From the NCBI GenBank assembly GCA_045596385.1, contig JAZOCC010000035.1:1-64000 (forward strand): a stretch of DNA of 64,000 nucleotides, in the 5' to 3' direction. The DNA is from SIG307 sp045596385 (lineage in GTDB: Bacteria; Bacillota; Clostridia; Lachnospirales; Lachnospiraceae). Below, one piece after another: positions 50,247 through 59,733 of the stretch (positions are counted from its first letter, which is position 1; every line of letters begins with the position of its first letter). The notes beneath the pieces were generated by a model, which searched no databases, was not told the DNA's origin, and was given only the letters and a program-made list of their open reading frames with translations. The position numbers were made by a program, and so were the translations under genes.

Positions 50247-51806
50247 TTACTTCGCGTAATCCGTAGCCTTCGTCTCACGAACCACGTTAATCTTAATCTG
50301 TCCCGGATATTCCAGTTCAGACTCGATCTTTTTCGATAAGTCACGAGCGAGTAATACTAAATCGTCATCGGATACCTGCTCCGGTACTACCATGACACGT
50401 ACTTCTCGACCTGCCTGAATTGCAAAGGACTTATCTACCCCCTTAAAGCTGTTGGCAATATCTTCTAATTGTTTCAATCTGTTGGTGTACGCTTCAAGCG
50501 TCTCACGTCTTGCGCCCGGACGGGCTGCGGAAATCGTATCGGCTGCCTGTACGATACATGCAACCAAAGTCTGCGGTTCCACATCACCGTGATGAGATTC
50601 TACCGCATTGATAACATTTGCGGACTCCTTGTACTTGCGGCATAAATCAACACCGATCTGTACATGAGTACCTTCCATTTCATGGTCAACGGACTTACCG
50701 ATATCATGCAGTAAACCTGCACGCTTCGCAAGTCGGGTATCAACACCGATTTCACCGGCAATGAGACCGGATAAAATCGCAACTTCAATGGAGTGCTTTA
50801 ATGCATTCTGACCGTAACTTGTACGGAACTTCATACGACCAAGGAGTTTAATCAACTCCGGATGGATGCCGTGTACGCCAACCTCAAGAGCGGCGGATTC
50901 ACCTTCTTCGCGAATCATGGTATCCACTTCCTTCTGCGCCTTCTCTACCATCTCCTCGATTCTAGCCGGATGAATACGGCCGTCAATAATGAGCTTTTCA
51001 AGCGCAATTCTTGCAACCTCTCTCCGAATCGGATCGAACCCGGACAACACAACTGCCTCCGGCGTATCGTCAATGATAAGTTCCACGCCTGTTAAGGTTT
51101 CCAATGTACGGATATTACGGCCTTCACGACCGATAATACGTCCCTTCATTTCGTCGTTCGGTAACGGAACAACAGAAATGGTAGATTCTGCCACATGGTC
51201 AGCCGCACACTTCTGAATCGCGGTTACGACGTATTCCTTCGCCTTCTTGTCCGCTTCTTCCTTTGCACGGGATTCCATTTCCTTAATCATAAGGGCAGTC
51301 TCATGCTTTACATCTTCCTCAACAGATTTAATAAGATATTCCTTTGCTTGTTCGGAGGTTAAACCGGAAATCTTTTCAAGCTCTTGGAGCTGCTTCTGAT
51401 GAAACTCTTCCATTTCGGCTTTGAGTTTATCCATTTCAGCTTCCTTGAGGCTTAACTTACTTTCCTTCTTTTCCAATGCGGTAGCCTTCTTATCAATGGC
51501 TTCTTCCTTTGACAAGACACGCTGCTCATAGCGATGTAAATCGGCACGCTGCTCCTTTGCTTCCTTCTCAAGTTCGTTCTGCGTCTTCAGCTTCTCTTCC
51601 TTGATTTCGAGCATCGCTTCCTTTTTCATTGCTTCTGCTGCCTTTAATGCATCATTCTTTATGTCTCTTGCCATGCTCTCTGCCGAACCGATTTTGGCTT
51701 CTACAATCTTCTTACGATAAGCGATTGCTAAGAACCAACAAATAACACCGGCTAACACAGCAGCACCTGCACATGCAATAATAAGTACGATGATATCTAC
51801 TTGCAC
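50247..51806 (-). CDS. rny: Ribonuclease Y
   Basis: A 519-residue endoribonuclease that starts mRNA decay in Firmicutes. An N-terminal membrane helix (about 5-25) is followed by a long Lys/Glu-rich coiled coil (about 30-200), a KH domain (PNDEMKGRIIGREGRNIRTLETLTGVELIIDD) and an HD domain (LKHSIEVAILSGLIAGE, LLHDIGKSVDHE). The start is taken as GTG (VQVDIIV), 6 nt after GGAGGT; an upstream TTG lies before that site. It follows miaB on the strand. Confidence 0.96.
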   Translation of the reverse strand: MQVDIIVLIIACAGAAVLAGVICWFLAIAYRKKIVEAKIGSAESMARDIKNDALKAAEAMKKEAMLEIKEEKLKTQNELEKEAKEQRADLHRYEQRVLSKEEAIDKKATALEKKESKLSLKEAEMDKLKAEMEEFHQKQLQELEKISGLTSEQAKEYLIKSVEEDVKHETALMIKEMESRAKEEADKKAKEYVVTAIQKCAADHVAESTISVVPLPNDEMKGRIIGREGRNIRTLETLTGVELIIDDTPEAVVLSGFDPIRREVARIALEKLIIDGRIHPARIEEMVEKAQKEVDTMIREEGESAALEVGVHGIHPELIKLLGRMKFRTSYGQNALKHSIEVAILSGLIAGEIGVDTRLAKRAGLLHDIGKSVDHEMEGTHVQIGVDLCRKYKESANVINAVESHHGDVEPQTLVACIVQAADTISAARPGARRETLEAYTNRLKQLEDIANSFKGVDKSFAIQAGREVRVMVVPEQVSDDDLVLLARDLSKKIESELEYPGQIKINVVRETKATDYAK

Positions 51807-51935
51807 GGAAACACCTCCTTTATTCAATTTTCATTGTACAAAATACAACATAATAATTTTATACTTTTTTAAACTTTATGTCAAGTACTACATGAATTGA
51901 TTTTAATTTTTCGAATAATTTTTTCAACTTTGAAA

Positions 51936-53366
51936 TTATTCCGCCATAGTACCGAGGTAATAAAAGCCTTTACATTCGTTAAGCTTTACCTTAACAAGCT
52001 TTCCGATGAGCGCTTCTTCTCCCGGAAAATGCACCAAAAGATTGTTACTTAAGCGTCCGGTCAAAAGACTGCTGTCCTGTTCATTCCGCTCCTCTACCAG
52101 CACTTCTGCCACTTCTCCCGTATGACGGGCGGTCAGCTTTGCGGACTGCTCGGACACAAGAGCAAGCAACCGGTTAAACCGTTCCTTTGCAACCTCGTCC
52201 GGTACCTGGTTTTCCATGGTCGCTGCCGGTGTCCCGGTACGCTTGGAATATAGGAAGGTATATGCGGAATCAAATCCTGCTTTTGCCACCACATCAAGAG
52301 TATCGCAAAAATCTTCTTCCGTCTCTCCCGGAAAACCCACAATAATATCCGTGGTCAGGGAAATCTCCGGCATGGCAGTCTTGATTTTATTAACCAAAGT
52401 CAAATAATCATCCTTTGTATACTTACGGTTCATGCGACGTAAAATCTCCGTACTTCCGGACTGCATCGGCAAATGCAGGTGACGACAGATTTTCTTGGAA
52501 TCCTTCATGACTTCAATCAATTCATCGGACAAATCCTTCGGATGGGACGTCATAAAACGAATCCGTTCGATACCGTCTACCTTTTCTACCTCACGAAGAA
52601 GTTCGGCAAAGCTCATCGGGGTATCCAAGGTCTTTCCGTAAGAATTTACATTCTGGCCCAGAAGCATAACCTCTACAATGCCTTCTGCCGCCAGTTTCTT
52701 TACCTCCGCGATAATATCCTCCGGTTTTCTGGAACGCTCTCGTCCCCGTACATACGGTACAATACAATAGCTGCAGAAATTATTACACCCGTACATAATG
52801 TTCACGCCGGCCTTAAAGCCGTATTTATGCTCGCTGGGCAAATCCTCAACTATCTTATCCGTTCCTTCCCAAAGCTCAAACACCCGCTTTTCTCCGGATA
52901 CCTTACGCCAGATAAGCTCCGCCAGCATATAAATGTTGTGAGTTCCGAAGACGATATCCACAAACCGATAGCTCTTCTTAATCTTCTCAATGACATGAGG
53001 CTCCTGCATCATACAACCGCACAGCGCAATCCGCATCTCTGGGTTCTTTTTCTTTAAATTGCCCAGATAACCGATGCGTCCGTATACCTTCGTATTGGCA
53101 TTTTCACGGACGGTACAGGTGTTGTACAGAACAAAATCCGCAGCTTCTGTGTCCACCGGCACATAGCCTGCGGACTCTAAGATGCCCGCCAGTTTCTCGG
53201 AATCCTTGGCATTCATCTGACAGCCGAAGGTCTCGATGTGGTAGGTAAGCTTTCTGCCCAGTTCGGCACTCTTCTTTTCGTTATGCTGTTTCAATAAATC
53301 CATGAAGTAAAATTGACGTGCAGGTTCCATGGTCGGAGCTTGCGGTTTGTTATTTGTCATATCCAT
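51936..53366 (-). CDS. miaB: tRNA-2-methylthio-N6-dimethylallyladenosine synthase MiaB
   Basis: A 476-residue methylthiotransferase acting on adenosine 37 of tRNAs reading UNN codons. The N-terminal UPF0004 domain has ETFGCQMNAKDSEKLAGIL and CTVRENA with further cysteines (ALCGCM). The radical SAM motif is GCNNFCSYCIVPYVRGRE. The C-terminal TRAM domain reads VEERNEQDSSLLTGRLSNNLLVHF. The protein has about 25 extra N-terminal residues typical of Firmicutes. The first ATG has only a distant GAGAGG, so the exact start is uncertain. Confidence 0.95.
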   Translation of the reverse strand: MDMTNNKPQAPTMEPARQFYFMDLLKQHNEKKSAELGRKLTYHIETFGCQMNAKDSEKLAGILESAGYVPVDTEAADFVLYNTCTVRENANTKVYGRIGYLGNLKKKNPEMRIALCGCMMQEPHVIEKIKKSYRFVDIVFGTHNIYMLAELIWRKVSGEKRVFELWEGTDKIVEDLPSEHKYGFKAGVNIMYGCNNFCSYCIVPYVRGRERSRKPEDIIAEVKKLAAEGIVEVMLLGQNVNSYGKTLDTPMSFAELLREVEKVDGIERIRFMTSHPKDLSDELIEVMKDSKKICRHLHLPMQSGSTEILRRMNRKYTKDDYLTLVNKIKTAMPEISLTTDIIVGFPGETEEDFCDTLDVVAKAGFDSAYTFLYSKRTGTPAATMENQVPDEVAKERFNRLLALVSEQSAKLTARHTGEVAEVLVEERNEQDSSLLTGRLSNNLLVHFPGEEALIGKLVKVKLNECKGFYYLGTMAE

Positions 53367-53399
53367 AGCGTTACATCAATCCTCTCTATAACCTACAAA

Positions 53400-53453
53400 A
53401 TTCGGGGCAAAGGATATCTTCGTCTCTTCAAAGGCTATCCTTATTCCCCGAAT
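53400..53453 (-). terminator. Terminator between proA and miaB
   Basis: ATTCGGGG pairs with CCCCGAAT (53446-53453 with 53400-53407), with a second inner stem AGGATA/TATCCT. TTTTG follows on the minus strand. It would end the proB-DUF896-proA transcript. Confidence 0.7.
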
Positions 53454-53515
53454 CTATTGTTATGTGATAGAAAACCATGATACAATCATAAAAATTTCTA
53501 TCACTAAAACTCTCT

Positions 53516-54760
53516 TTATCTGATTTGTCCCTGACCAAAGATGATATACTTCGTCGTGGTCAACGCTTCCAGTCCCATCGGCCCTCTCGCGTGAAGCTTC
53601 TGGGTACTGATACCGATTTCCGCACCGAAACCGAATTCCTCTCCGTCGGTAAAACGGGTAGAGGCATTCACATACACCGCAGCCGCATCGATTTCGTTTA
53701 AGAACTTCATGGAAGCTTCATAATTATCCGTTACAATTGCCTCGGAATGGCCGGTGTTGTACTTGTTAATATGAGCAATGGCCTCTTCGATGGAATCTAC
53801 GGTCTTTACGGAAATCAAACGGTCTAAGTATTCCTTTCCGAAATCCTCTTCCGTTGCAGCTTCACACGCCGGACATACCGCTTTTGCGCGCTCGTCTGCG
53901 CGGAATACCACGTTCTTTGCGGTCAGGCGCTCGTATACAAGCGGCATAAACTTTTCTAAAACTGCAGAATGAATGACCAAAGACTCACAGGCATTACATA
54001 CACCGAGACGCTGGGTCTTGGCGTTATCGATAATGTTTAATGCCATTTCAAAATCCGCATCCTTATCTACATACACATGGCAGTTGCCGGTACCGGTTTC
54101 AATGACCGGAATGGTGCTGTTCTGTACCACGGAGGCAATGAGCCCTGTGCCGCCTCGCGGAATCAGTACATCTACATACTGATTGAGCTTCATAAACTGT
54201 GTCGCAATCTCTCTGCTGGTGTCCGTTAAAAGCTGTACCGCATCCGGCGTAATATCACAAGCCGCAAGCGCTTCACGAATTGCCTTAACAATCACAATAT
54301 TCGAATTGATACAGTCGCTTCCGCCACGCAAAATCACGGCATTTCCGGTCTTAAAGCAAAGACCGAACACATCCGAGGTTACATTCGGACGGGACTCGTA
54401 AATCACGCCTACCACACCTAACGGCACGCGCTTTTTGCCCACCATAAGACCGTTCGGACGCTGGTCCATAGAAAGAACACTTCCGATCGGGTCCGGTAAG
54501 GATGCTACCTTGCGAAGACCGTTTGCCAATGCTTCAATCCGGGCTACCGTAAGGGTCAGACGGTCCAACAATCCCTCTGACATACCGTTTGCCTTTGCAG
54601 CCTCCACATCAACCTTGTTGCCTTCTAAAATTTCAGCCGCGTTGGCACAAAGTGCATCCGCCACGGCACATAATGTCTCGTTTTTCTTTGTCTGTCCCAA
54701 AAGTCCCAAAGAAACTTTGGCTTCTTTGGCTCTTTGTCCGATGATTTCTAATGCTTCCAT
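53516..54760 (-). CDS. proA: Glutamate-5-semialdehyde dehydrogenase
   Basis: A 414-residue gamma-glutamyl phosphate reductase, second step of proline synthesis. Motifs: VPLGVVGVIYESRPNVTSDVFGLCFKTGNAVILRGG, GTGNCHVYVDKDAD, QRLGVCNACESLVIH (catalytic Cys) and NASTRFTDGEEFGFGAEIGISTQKLHARGPMGL. The ATG reading MEALEI has GGGG upstream and begins at the conserved domain. Downstream of proB and a DUF896 gene in one operon. Confidence 0.97.
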   Translation of the reverse strand: MEALEIIGQRAKEAKVSLGLLGQTKKNETLCAVADALCANAAEILEGNKVDVEAAKANGMSEGLLDRLTLTVARIEALANGLRKVASLPDPIGSVLSMDQRPNGLMVGKKRVPLGVVGVIYESRPNVTSDVFGLCFKTGNAVILRGGSDCINSNIVIVKAIREALAACDITPDAVQLLTDTSREIATQFMKLNQYVDVLIPRGGTGLIASVVQNSTIPVIETGTGNCHVYVDKDADFEMALNIIDNAKTQRLGVCNACESLVIHSAVLEKFMPLVYERLTAKNVVFRADERAKAVCPACEAATEEDFGKEYLDRLISVKTVDSIEEAIAHINKYNTGHSEAIVTDNYEASMKFLNEIDAAAVYVNASTRFTDGEEFGFGAEIGISTQKLHARGPMGLEALTTTKYIIFGQGQIR

Positions 54761-54848
54761 ATCGTTTCCCCTTTTCGATTTCAAAATAATGTCTGATCTG
54801 TCATACTGTAGTTCACTGAATGACATCCGTCATTCAAACAATGATGGT

Positions 54849-55061
54849 TTAATTCTTCGTTGTCTTCTTGGGGTTCGTCACCGTTCCGTCCGGTTCCAGA
54901 ATCGACACATTATCCAAGGTTGCGCGAAGATTTTCCCGGAAGGAACGTACATAATCGGCACGCAATGCCTTCTGTTCTTCCTTTTCCGCCTCGGTCAGGC
55001 CTTCTGTCTTTGATTTATGGTATAATTCATTAATTCTTGCGATTTTTTCATCCATTGTCAT
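54849..55061 (-). CDS. DUF896 (YnzC-like) small protein
   Basis: A 70-residue protein containing KIARINELYHKSKTEGLTEAEKEEQKALRADYVRSFRENLRATLDN, the signature of DUF896/YnzC, a two-helix cytosolic protein of unknown function. The start MTMDEK lies 10 nt after GGAG. An earlier ATG in frame lacks a ribosome site. It is inserted between proB and proA, 53 bp after proB and 89 bp before proA, so it is co-transcribed with them. Confidence 0.85.
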   Translation of the reverse strand: MTMDEKIARINELYHKSKTEGLTEAEKEEQKALRADYVRSFRENLRATLDNVSILEPDGTVTNPKKTTKN

Positions 55062-55113
55062 GGAAGTCACACTCCAATCTAAAACATTCTTCATTAAGCA
55101 ATCTGCCTTAAAA

Positions 55114-55959
55114 TTACTCTTCCTGTCCTTTCAGGTAATTTGTCAGGTGAAAATGCGGAATCTTATGGGCAAGGAACAAGGTTCCCGTCGGCTCGCCCTT
55201 TAAGATACGACGAATATTCTCCACATCATTTCCGTTGGTAATCACCATATCCGCACCGGAATCCGCTGCAATCCGCGCCGCGGAAATCTTTGTCTTCATA
55301 CCGCCGGTGCCAAAGGTAGTGCCTGCACCCTTTCCCATGCTTATGTATTCCTCCGTAAGCTCCGGTACCAGTTCGATAAACTTCGCCTCCGGATTCTTTC
55401 GCGGGTCATCGGTATAAAGTCCGTCAATATCCGATAATAAAATCAATAAATCCGCATGAATCAGCGCCGCTACAATGGCCGACAACGTATCGTTATCGCC
55501 TACCGCCAACTCATCGGTGGAAATGGTATCATTTTCGTTTACAATCGGGATAACACCAAGCTCATTCAATTTTTCAAATGTATTTCTGGCATTCTGACGG
55601 CTGGTATCGTCAATCATCGTATACTTCGTCATCAAAATCTGTGCCGCATTCTGGTGATACTCGGAAAACAGCTTCTGATAAACGGTCATGAGGCTGGCCT
55701 GGCCGATGGCTGCACACGCCTGCTTTTCCGACGTCTCCGTCGGCTTATGCAAAAGGCCCAAGGCCTTTCTTCCTACCGCAATTGCACCGGAGGATACCAG
55801 TACCACTTCCTTGCCGCTATTGCGAAGGTCGGTTAAAAGACGCACCAGGCGCTCCATTTTTTCTAAGTTTAAATGTCCGGTCTCTTCGTGCGTCAACGAA
55901 GAAGAACCGATCTTAATGACAATTCTTTTCTTATCCTTTAAAGCTTCTCTGTAATCCAT
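55114..55959 (-). CDS. proB: Glutamate 5-kinase, short form without PUA domain
   Basis: A 281-residue amino-acid kinase catalysing the first step of proline synthesis. Motifs: RIVIKIGSSSL, VLVSSGAIAVG, NENDTISTDELAVGDNDTLSAIVAALIHADLLILLSDIDGLY and GTGGMKTKISAARIAADSGADMVI. The C-terminal PUA domain of longer ProB proteins is absent. The ATG reading MDYREAL has GAAAGGA upstream. First gene of proB-DUF896-proA. Confidence 0.96.
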   Translation of the reverse strand: MDYREALKDKKRIVIKIGSSSLTHEETGHLNLEKMERLVRLLTDLRNSGKEVVLVSSGAIAVGRKALGLLHKPTETSEKQACAAIGQASLMTVYQKLFSEYHQNAAQILMTKYTMIDDTSRQNARNTFEKLNELGVIPIVNENDTISTDELAVGDNDTLSAIVAALIHADLLILLSDIDGLYTDDPRKNPEAKFIELVPELTEEYISMGKGAGTTFGTGGMKTKISAARIAADSGADMVITNGNDVENIRRILKGEPTGTLFLAHKIPHFHLTNYLKGQEE

Positions 55960-56036
55960 ATTGCGTCCTTTCTCCCCCATACAACATTCTTTTGACTGTT
56001 CTTCATTTTCCCTCAATCCTGTTTTTGTATGGTTTA

Positions 56037-57641
56037 TCAAACGCTTCCCGGTCGATACCGTTCCGCGATTTTTTCATATACTTTCATTCCGTCCACTGCC
56101 GCCGACACGATACCTCCTGCATAGCCTGCGCCTTCGCCGCAAGGGTAAATCCCCTCTATCGAAGACATCAGCGTCTCGTCACGCTCGATACGTACCGGAG
56201 AGGAAGTTCTGGCCTCCACGCCCAAAAGCACCGCTTCTTCATCAACAAAGCCCTTGATTTTCCTGTCAAAGGCAGAAATCCCGTCAATCAGACTCTCCGT
56301 AATAAATCCCGGCAAGCATTCTTCCAAGGAAGTCAGCTTATATGCACCCTTGGTATTCGGAACGATATGACCTATTGTAACAGAAGGTTTGTGATTTAAC
56401 AAGTCCCCAAAAAGCTGAACCGGAATCTTTCCCTCTCCGGCACGGTAAGCTGCCGCCTCCAGTTTTCTCTGAAACTCTACACCGGCCAGTACATCTTCCG
56501 TGTATCCGCCGAAATCCTCCGGGGTAACGGTTACAATCATGGCGCTGTTGGCATTCCGCTCGTCTCTGGCATGATTGCTCATGCCGTTAACGGTAAGACG
56601 TTCCGGCTCCGAAGATGCATTTACCACAAACCCCCCCGGGCACATACAGAAGGAATACACCCCTCTGCCGTTTGCTGCGGTATGGGTCAGCTTATAATCC
56701 GCCGCCGGAAGTTTGTTTGCCGCATCCCCGTACTGGGCACGGTTAATGAGCTCCTGTTCGTGTTCGATACGCACGCCTACCGCGAACGCCTTCTTTGACA
56801 TGGGTACGGAATGCTTCTTTAACATGGCAAAGGTATCTCTGGCACTGTGTCCGATGGCAAGTACAGCAACTTCACAGGGAAGAAACTCTTCTCCCAGCCA
56901 AACACCGGTCAGTTTATTATTTTCAATTTCCAAATCCGTGACCTTTGTATGGAACCGCACCTCGCCGCCAAGGCGAATCAATTCCTTACGCATGTTCACG
57001 ATAACATTTCGCAGACAATCGGTGCCGATGTGAGGTTTATTTAAATATGTAATCTCCTCCGGGGCACCGAATGCGGTAAAGGTCGTAAGCACCGAACGAA
57101 TCCGGCCGGTAGTCTCCTTTACCATGGTATTTAATTTTCCGTCGGAAAAAGTGCCTGCACCGCCTTCGCCGAACTGTACATTGGTCTCCGTATCTAAGAT
57201 TCCGTTCTTCCAAAACGCATCTACAATTCCGACACGCTCCTCCACGGATGCTCCCCGTTCCAATAAAATCGGCGCATATCCGTTAAGCGCCAGACGATAG
57301 GCGCAAAATAAACCCGCCGGTCCCGCACCGATGACTACCGGGCGATGAGGCAAGCATTCCGTTCCTGACGGGATATGAGTATACACCACACGCTCCGCCT
57401 TCACCGCAACCTGGGGCTTTATGCGCCGAAGAACCTTTTCTTCCAGCTCTTTTGTACGAAGCTCCGCTTCACATACGTAGGAATAATGAATATCATCCTT
57501 TTTCCGGGCATCCAAAGAACGCTTCACCGGGCAAAGTTCTATGATATCTTCCGGCTTTACGCCAAGCAGCTTTGCCGCTTTTTTTACCAAATCTTCTTTT
57601 TTATGTTCAATGCTTAGTTTCAACTGTTGAATGCGAAGCAT
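56037..57641 (-). CDS. FAD-dependent dehydrogenase (COG2509-type)
   Basis: A 534-residue flavoprotein. About 100 N-terminal residues form a BCR-like domain (LRIQQLKLSIEHKKEDLVKKAAKLLG...). The FAD-binding Rossmann motif RPVVIGAGPAGLFCAYRLALNGYAPILLERG follows. Other segments are TNVQFGEGGAGTFSDGKLNT and CMCPGGFVVNASSEPERLTVNGMS, and the C-terminal YPCGEGAGYAGGIVSAAVDGMK. The family is described as NAD(FAD)-utilising dehydrogenases of unknown substrate. GGAGG precedes the ATG. It overlaps the upstream flavoprotein gene by 35 bp. Confidence 0.88.
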   Translation of the reverse strand: MLRIQQLKLSIEHKKEDLVKKAAKLLGVKPEDIIELCPVKRSLDARKKDDIHYSYVCEAELRTKELEEKVLRRIKPQVAVKAERVVYTHIPSGTECLPHRPVVIGAGPAGLFCAYRLALNGYAPILLERGASVEERVGIVDAFWKNGILDTETNVQFGEGGAGTFSDGKLNTMVKETTGRIRSVLTTFTAFGAPEEITYLNKPHIGTDCLRNVIVNMRKELIRLGGEVRFHTKVTDLEIENNKLTGVWLGEEFLPCEVAVLAIGHSARDTFAMLKKHSVPMSKKAFAVGVRIEHEQELINRAQYGDAANKLPAADYKLTHTAANGRGVYSFCMCPGGFVVNASSEPERLTVNGMSNHARDERNANSAMIVTVTPEDFGGYTEDVLAGVEFQRKLEAAAYRAGEGKIPVQLFGDLLNHKPSVTIGHIVPNTKGAYKLTSLEECLPGFITESLIDGISAFDRKIKGFVDEEAVLLGVEARTSSPVRIERDETLMSSIEGIYPCGEGAGYAGGIVSAAVDGMKVYEKIAERYRPGSV

Positions 57642-58932
57642 AGGTTCCTCCGATTTTCTTTCCGGCTGCTGCGCCGCTGCTCCAAGCCCATTGCAGGTTA
57701 TATCCGCCGCAGGTGCCGTCGATATCCGCCAATTCTCCGGTAATAAACAGTCCCGGGACAAGCTTTGATTCCATGGATTCCGTCAGTTCCGCAAGTGGAA
57801 CGCCTCCGGCACAGGCCTGTGCCTGCTCGAAACCGTTGGTATCCGTAATTTTTACCGTAAAATGCTTGATTTGTTCCGCTAAGGCGGCAGCTTCTTTTTT
57901 GCCGTAGGCAACCGCTTTCTTCGTCGGTTCCAAACCGCACAGCTGCAACATCACATAGTTTAATTTATGATTGCAAAGCCCCGCCAACGCCTCTTCTGCA
58001 GAATTATCCTTCATTAAACGGAATCTGCGGGCAATTTCCTCCGCGAGCTCTCCTTCTGCCAGTGCCGGGAACAAATCCAGTTCCGCAGTCACAGGCTTTT
58101 TCTGAGCCAATGCCACAGAAGCATACCGGCTTACCTGCATCACAGGAATTCCGGAAAGGCCGTAGGCCGCAAATAATAATTCGCCTTCCTCCGAATAGGT
58201 GTCCTTCCCGATATGAAGCGTCACCCGTCCGTCGGTTCGTACGCCTGCCAGTGTCTTAAAAAACTTTCCTTCCGCCTTTAACTGTACAATGGCCGGCAGC
58301 GGCGGAATCACCGTATGTCCGAAGCTTTTCGCAAACGGATATCCGCTACCATCGGACCCGTGGGCCGGAGAAGCCTTTCCACCGGTGGCCAGCACCATGC
58401 TTTTTCCGTAAAATGTGCCTTGATCGGTCTCGGCCGCAAAAGGTGCGGTACTTTTTTTGTGTACACTGTTATTCTCTTTGGCTACACCGTTTGCTCGGCT
58501 GCAACTCTTCTCTTCGCTCCGCATCACACGCGACACACGAACTCCGGTCAAACACTCCACTCCCAGCCGTTTTGCTTCCCGAGAAAGACTTTCCGCAACG
58601 GAAGCCGCCTGCTCGGAGGCCGGATAATAATAGCCGTTCCGTTCCTTGGGATACACACCGATTTCCTTAAAAAACTCCAGTGTATCCTCCAGGGAAAACG
58701 CACGAAGCACCGGCTCCGCAAAGGAAAAGTCGCTTCCTCTGAAGTAAGCCGGTTGCCAGTATTTATTCGTAAAATTGCATTTGCCGTTGCCGGTGGCATA
58801 AATCTTTTTGCAAAGCTTGTCCTTTTGCTCCAAAACCAACACCCGACAGCCGTTTTTTGCCGCAAATATTGCCGTCACAAGGCCCGATGCTCCGCCGCCG
58901 ATGACTACGGTATCAAATACCTGATTTTTCAT
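57607..58932 (-). CDS. HI0933/BaiN-family flavoprotein
   Basis: A 441-residue protein of the HI0933/YhiN family. N-terminal FAD motif: FDTVVIGGGASGLVTAIFAAKNGCRVLVLEQKDKLCKKIYATGNGKCNFTN. A middle domain is followed by the C-terminal GGVPLAELTESMESKLVPGLFITGELADIDGTCGGYNLQWAWSSGAAAG. BaiN members act on bile-acid intermediates in some gut Clostridia, but the family is broad and no bai genes are near, so substrate is left open. AGGAG precedes the ATG. Confidence 0.88.
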   Translation of the reverse strand: MKNQVFDTVVIGGGASGLVTAIFAAKNGCRVLVLEQKDKLCKKIYATGNGKCNFTNKYWQPAYFRGSDFSFAEPVLRAFSLEDTLEFFKEIGVYPKERNGYYYPASEQAASVAESLSREAKRLGVECLTGVRVSRVMRSEEKSCSRANGVAKENNSVHKKSTAPFAAETDQGTFYGKSMVLATGGKASPAHGSDGSGYPFAKSFGHTVIPPLPAIVQLKAEGKFFKTLAGVRTDGRVTLHIGKDTYSEEGELLFAAYGLSGIPVMQVSRYASVALAQKKPVTAELDLFPALAEGELAEEIARRFRLMKDNSAEEALAGLCNHKLNYVMLQLCGLEPTKKAVAYGKKEAAALAEQIKHFTVKITDTNGFEQAQACAGGVPLAELTESMESKLVPGLFITGELADIDGTCGGYNLQWAWSSGAAAGKKIGGTYASHSTVETKH

Positions 58933-58958
58933 CCGTAACTCTCCTTGTATTTCTCACT

Positions 58959-59678
58959 CTAACTGGAAAAGCCCTCTAAAATCGAGTACAATTCCTCCCT
59001 GTCCTTTACATAAATTCCTTCGGTCAGAGCAAGCCTGTCCTCCTCTGCCAAATCCACCGCAGGAATATGGGTATACTCAAATACAGACTCCATATCACTG
59101 TAGAAAACCGTCACCATGCCGTCGGTAATGTTAACATAAAACTTATACGGGACCTTGGACGCATCATAAGTTTTTCTTAATACTACCCTGTTCTCGGAAA
59201 ACGAGATGACCTCATAGGATAACAGCCCCGCTTCGTATTCCGCCAGCGAAAGCTTCTCCATATAGTGGTTCACATACTCCGTCAGTTCTTCTCTGGTCAT
59301 ACCGATTAAAAAGCCCGGTGCAGTTCTTGTCACGGAATCCAGCTTCCCGGTTACCGTATTGTAGGTTTCTTCGATATACGTCACCGTCGGCAATACCGTA
59401 TTATGAGTAATGACACCTGCTGCCACGTTTTCCTGCTCCTCCGCATTCAGTGCAGCCAACCGTGCCGCTTCCGCTTCGGCCTCCTGCTCCGCCAAACGGT
59501 TCAACAGTGTTCTGTTTTCTTCGCTGACCCGCATAAGCTCCGAAGACAAACTGCTTTCCTGTTCTTTTGCCTTACGGTTAAAGTCCTTTAATGCGTTTTT
59601 ATAACTGGTATAGTAACATAAACAAAACATCAAACTCAGCGCCGCAATACTTCCGGCATATAATCCAATCTTTTTCAC
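58959..59678 (-). CDS. BofC-like membrane-anchored protein
   Basis: A 239-residue protein. An N-terminal membrane helix (about 5-24) is followed by a coiled coil (about 28-75: KAKEQESSLSSELMRVSEENRTLLNRLAEQEAEAEAARL, spread over that stretch) and a linker. The C-terminal half resembles the BofC C-terminal domain (FYVNITDGMVTVFYSDMESVFEYTHI...LTEGIYVKDREELYSILEGFSS). In Bacillus BofC controls sigma-K processing; here the role is not known. GTG at 59678 is taken as start, 8 nt after GGAGG; a hairpin surrounds this site. Confidence 0.65.
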   Translation of the reverse strand: MKKIGLYAGSIAALSLMFCLCYYTSYKNALKDFNRKAKEQESSLSSELMRVSEENRTLLNRLAEQEAEAEAARLAALNAEEQENVAAGVITHNTVLPTVTYIEETYNTVTGKLDSVTRTAPGFLIGMTREELTEYVNHYMEKLSLAEYEAGLLSYEVISFSENRVVLRKTYDASKVPYKFYVNITDGMVTVFYSDMESVFEYTHIPAVDLAEEDRLALTEGIYVKDREELYSILEGFSS

Positions 59679-59679
59679 G

Positions 59680-59708
59680 GGAAACACCTCCTACTTCGAA
59701 GTGTTTCC
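59680..59708 (-). promoter_or_regulatory. Hairpin presenting the ribosome site of the BofC-like gene
   Basis: GGAAACAC (minus strand, complement of 59701-59708) pairs perfectly with GTGTTTCC (complement of 59680-59687). The AGGAGG ribosome site lies in the loop and at the stem edge, and the GTG start follows at once. The stem could limit translation initiation. No U-tract, so it is not a terminator. Confidence 0.5.
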
Positions 59709-59733
59709 TCATTTTTCTAATTTATACAAATAC

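Noticed and set aside
52000..59000. T-box or amino-acid riboswitch for the proline genes
   Set aside because: No GGTGG-type antiterminator or other riboswitch core was seen upstream of proB, proA or proC; proB is preceded closely by a coding gene.
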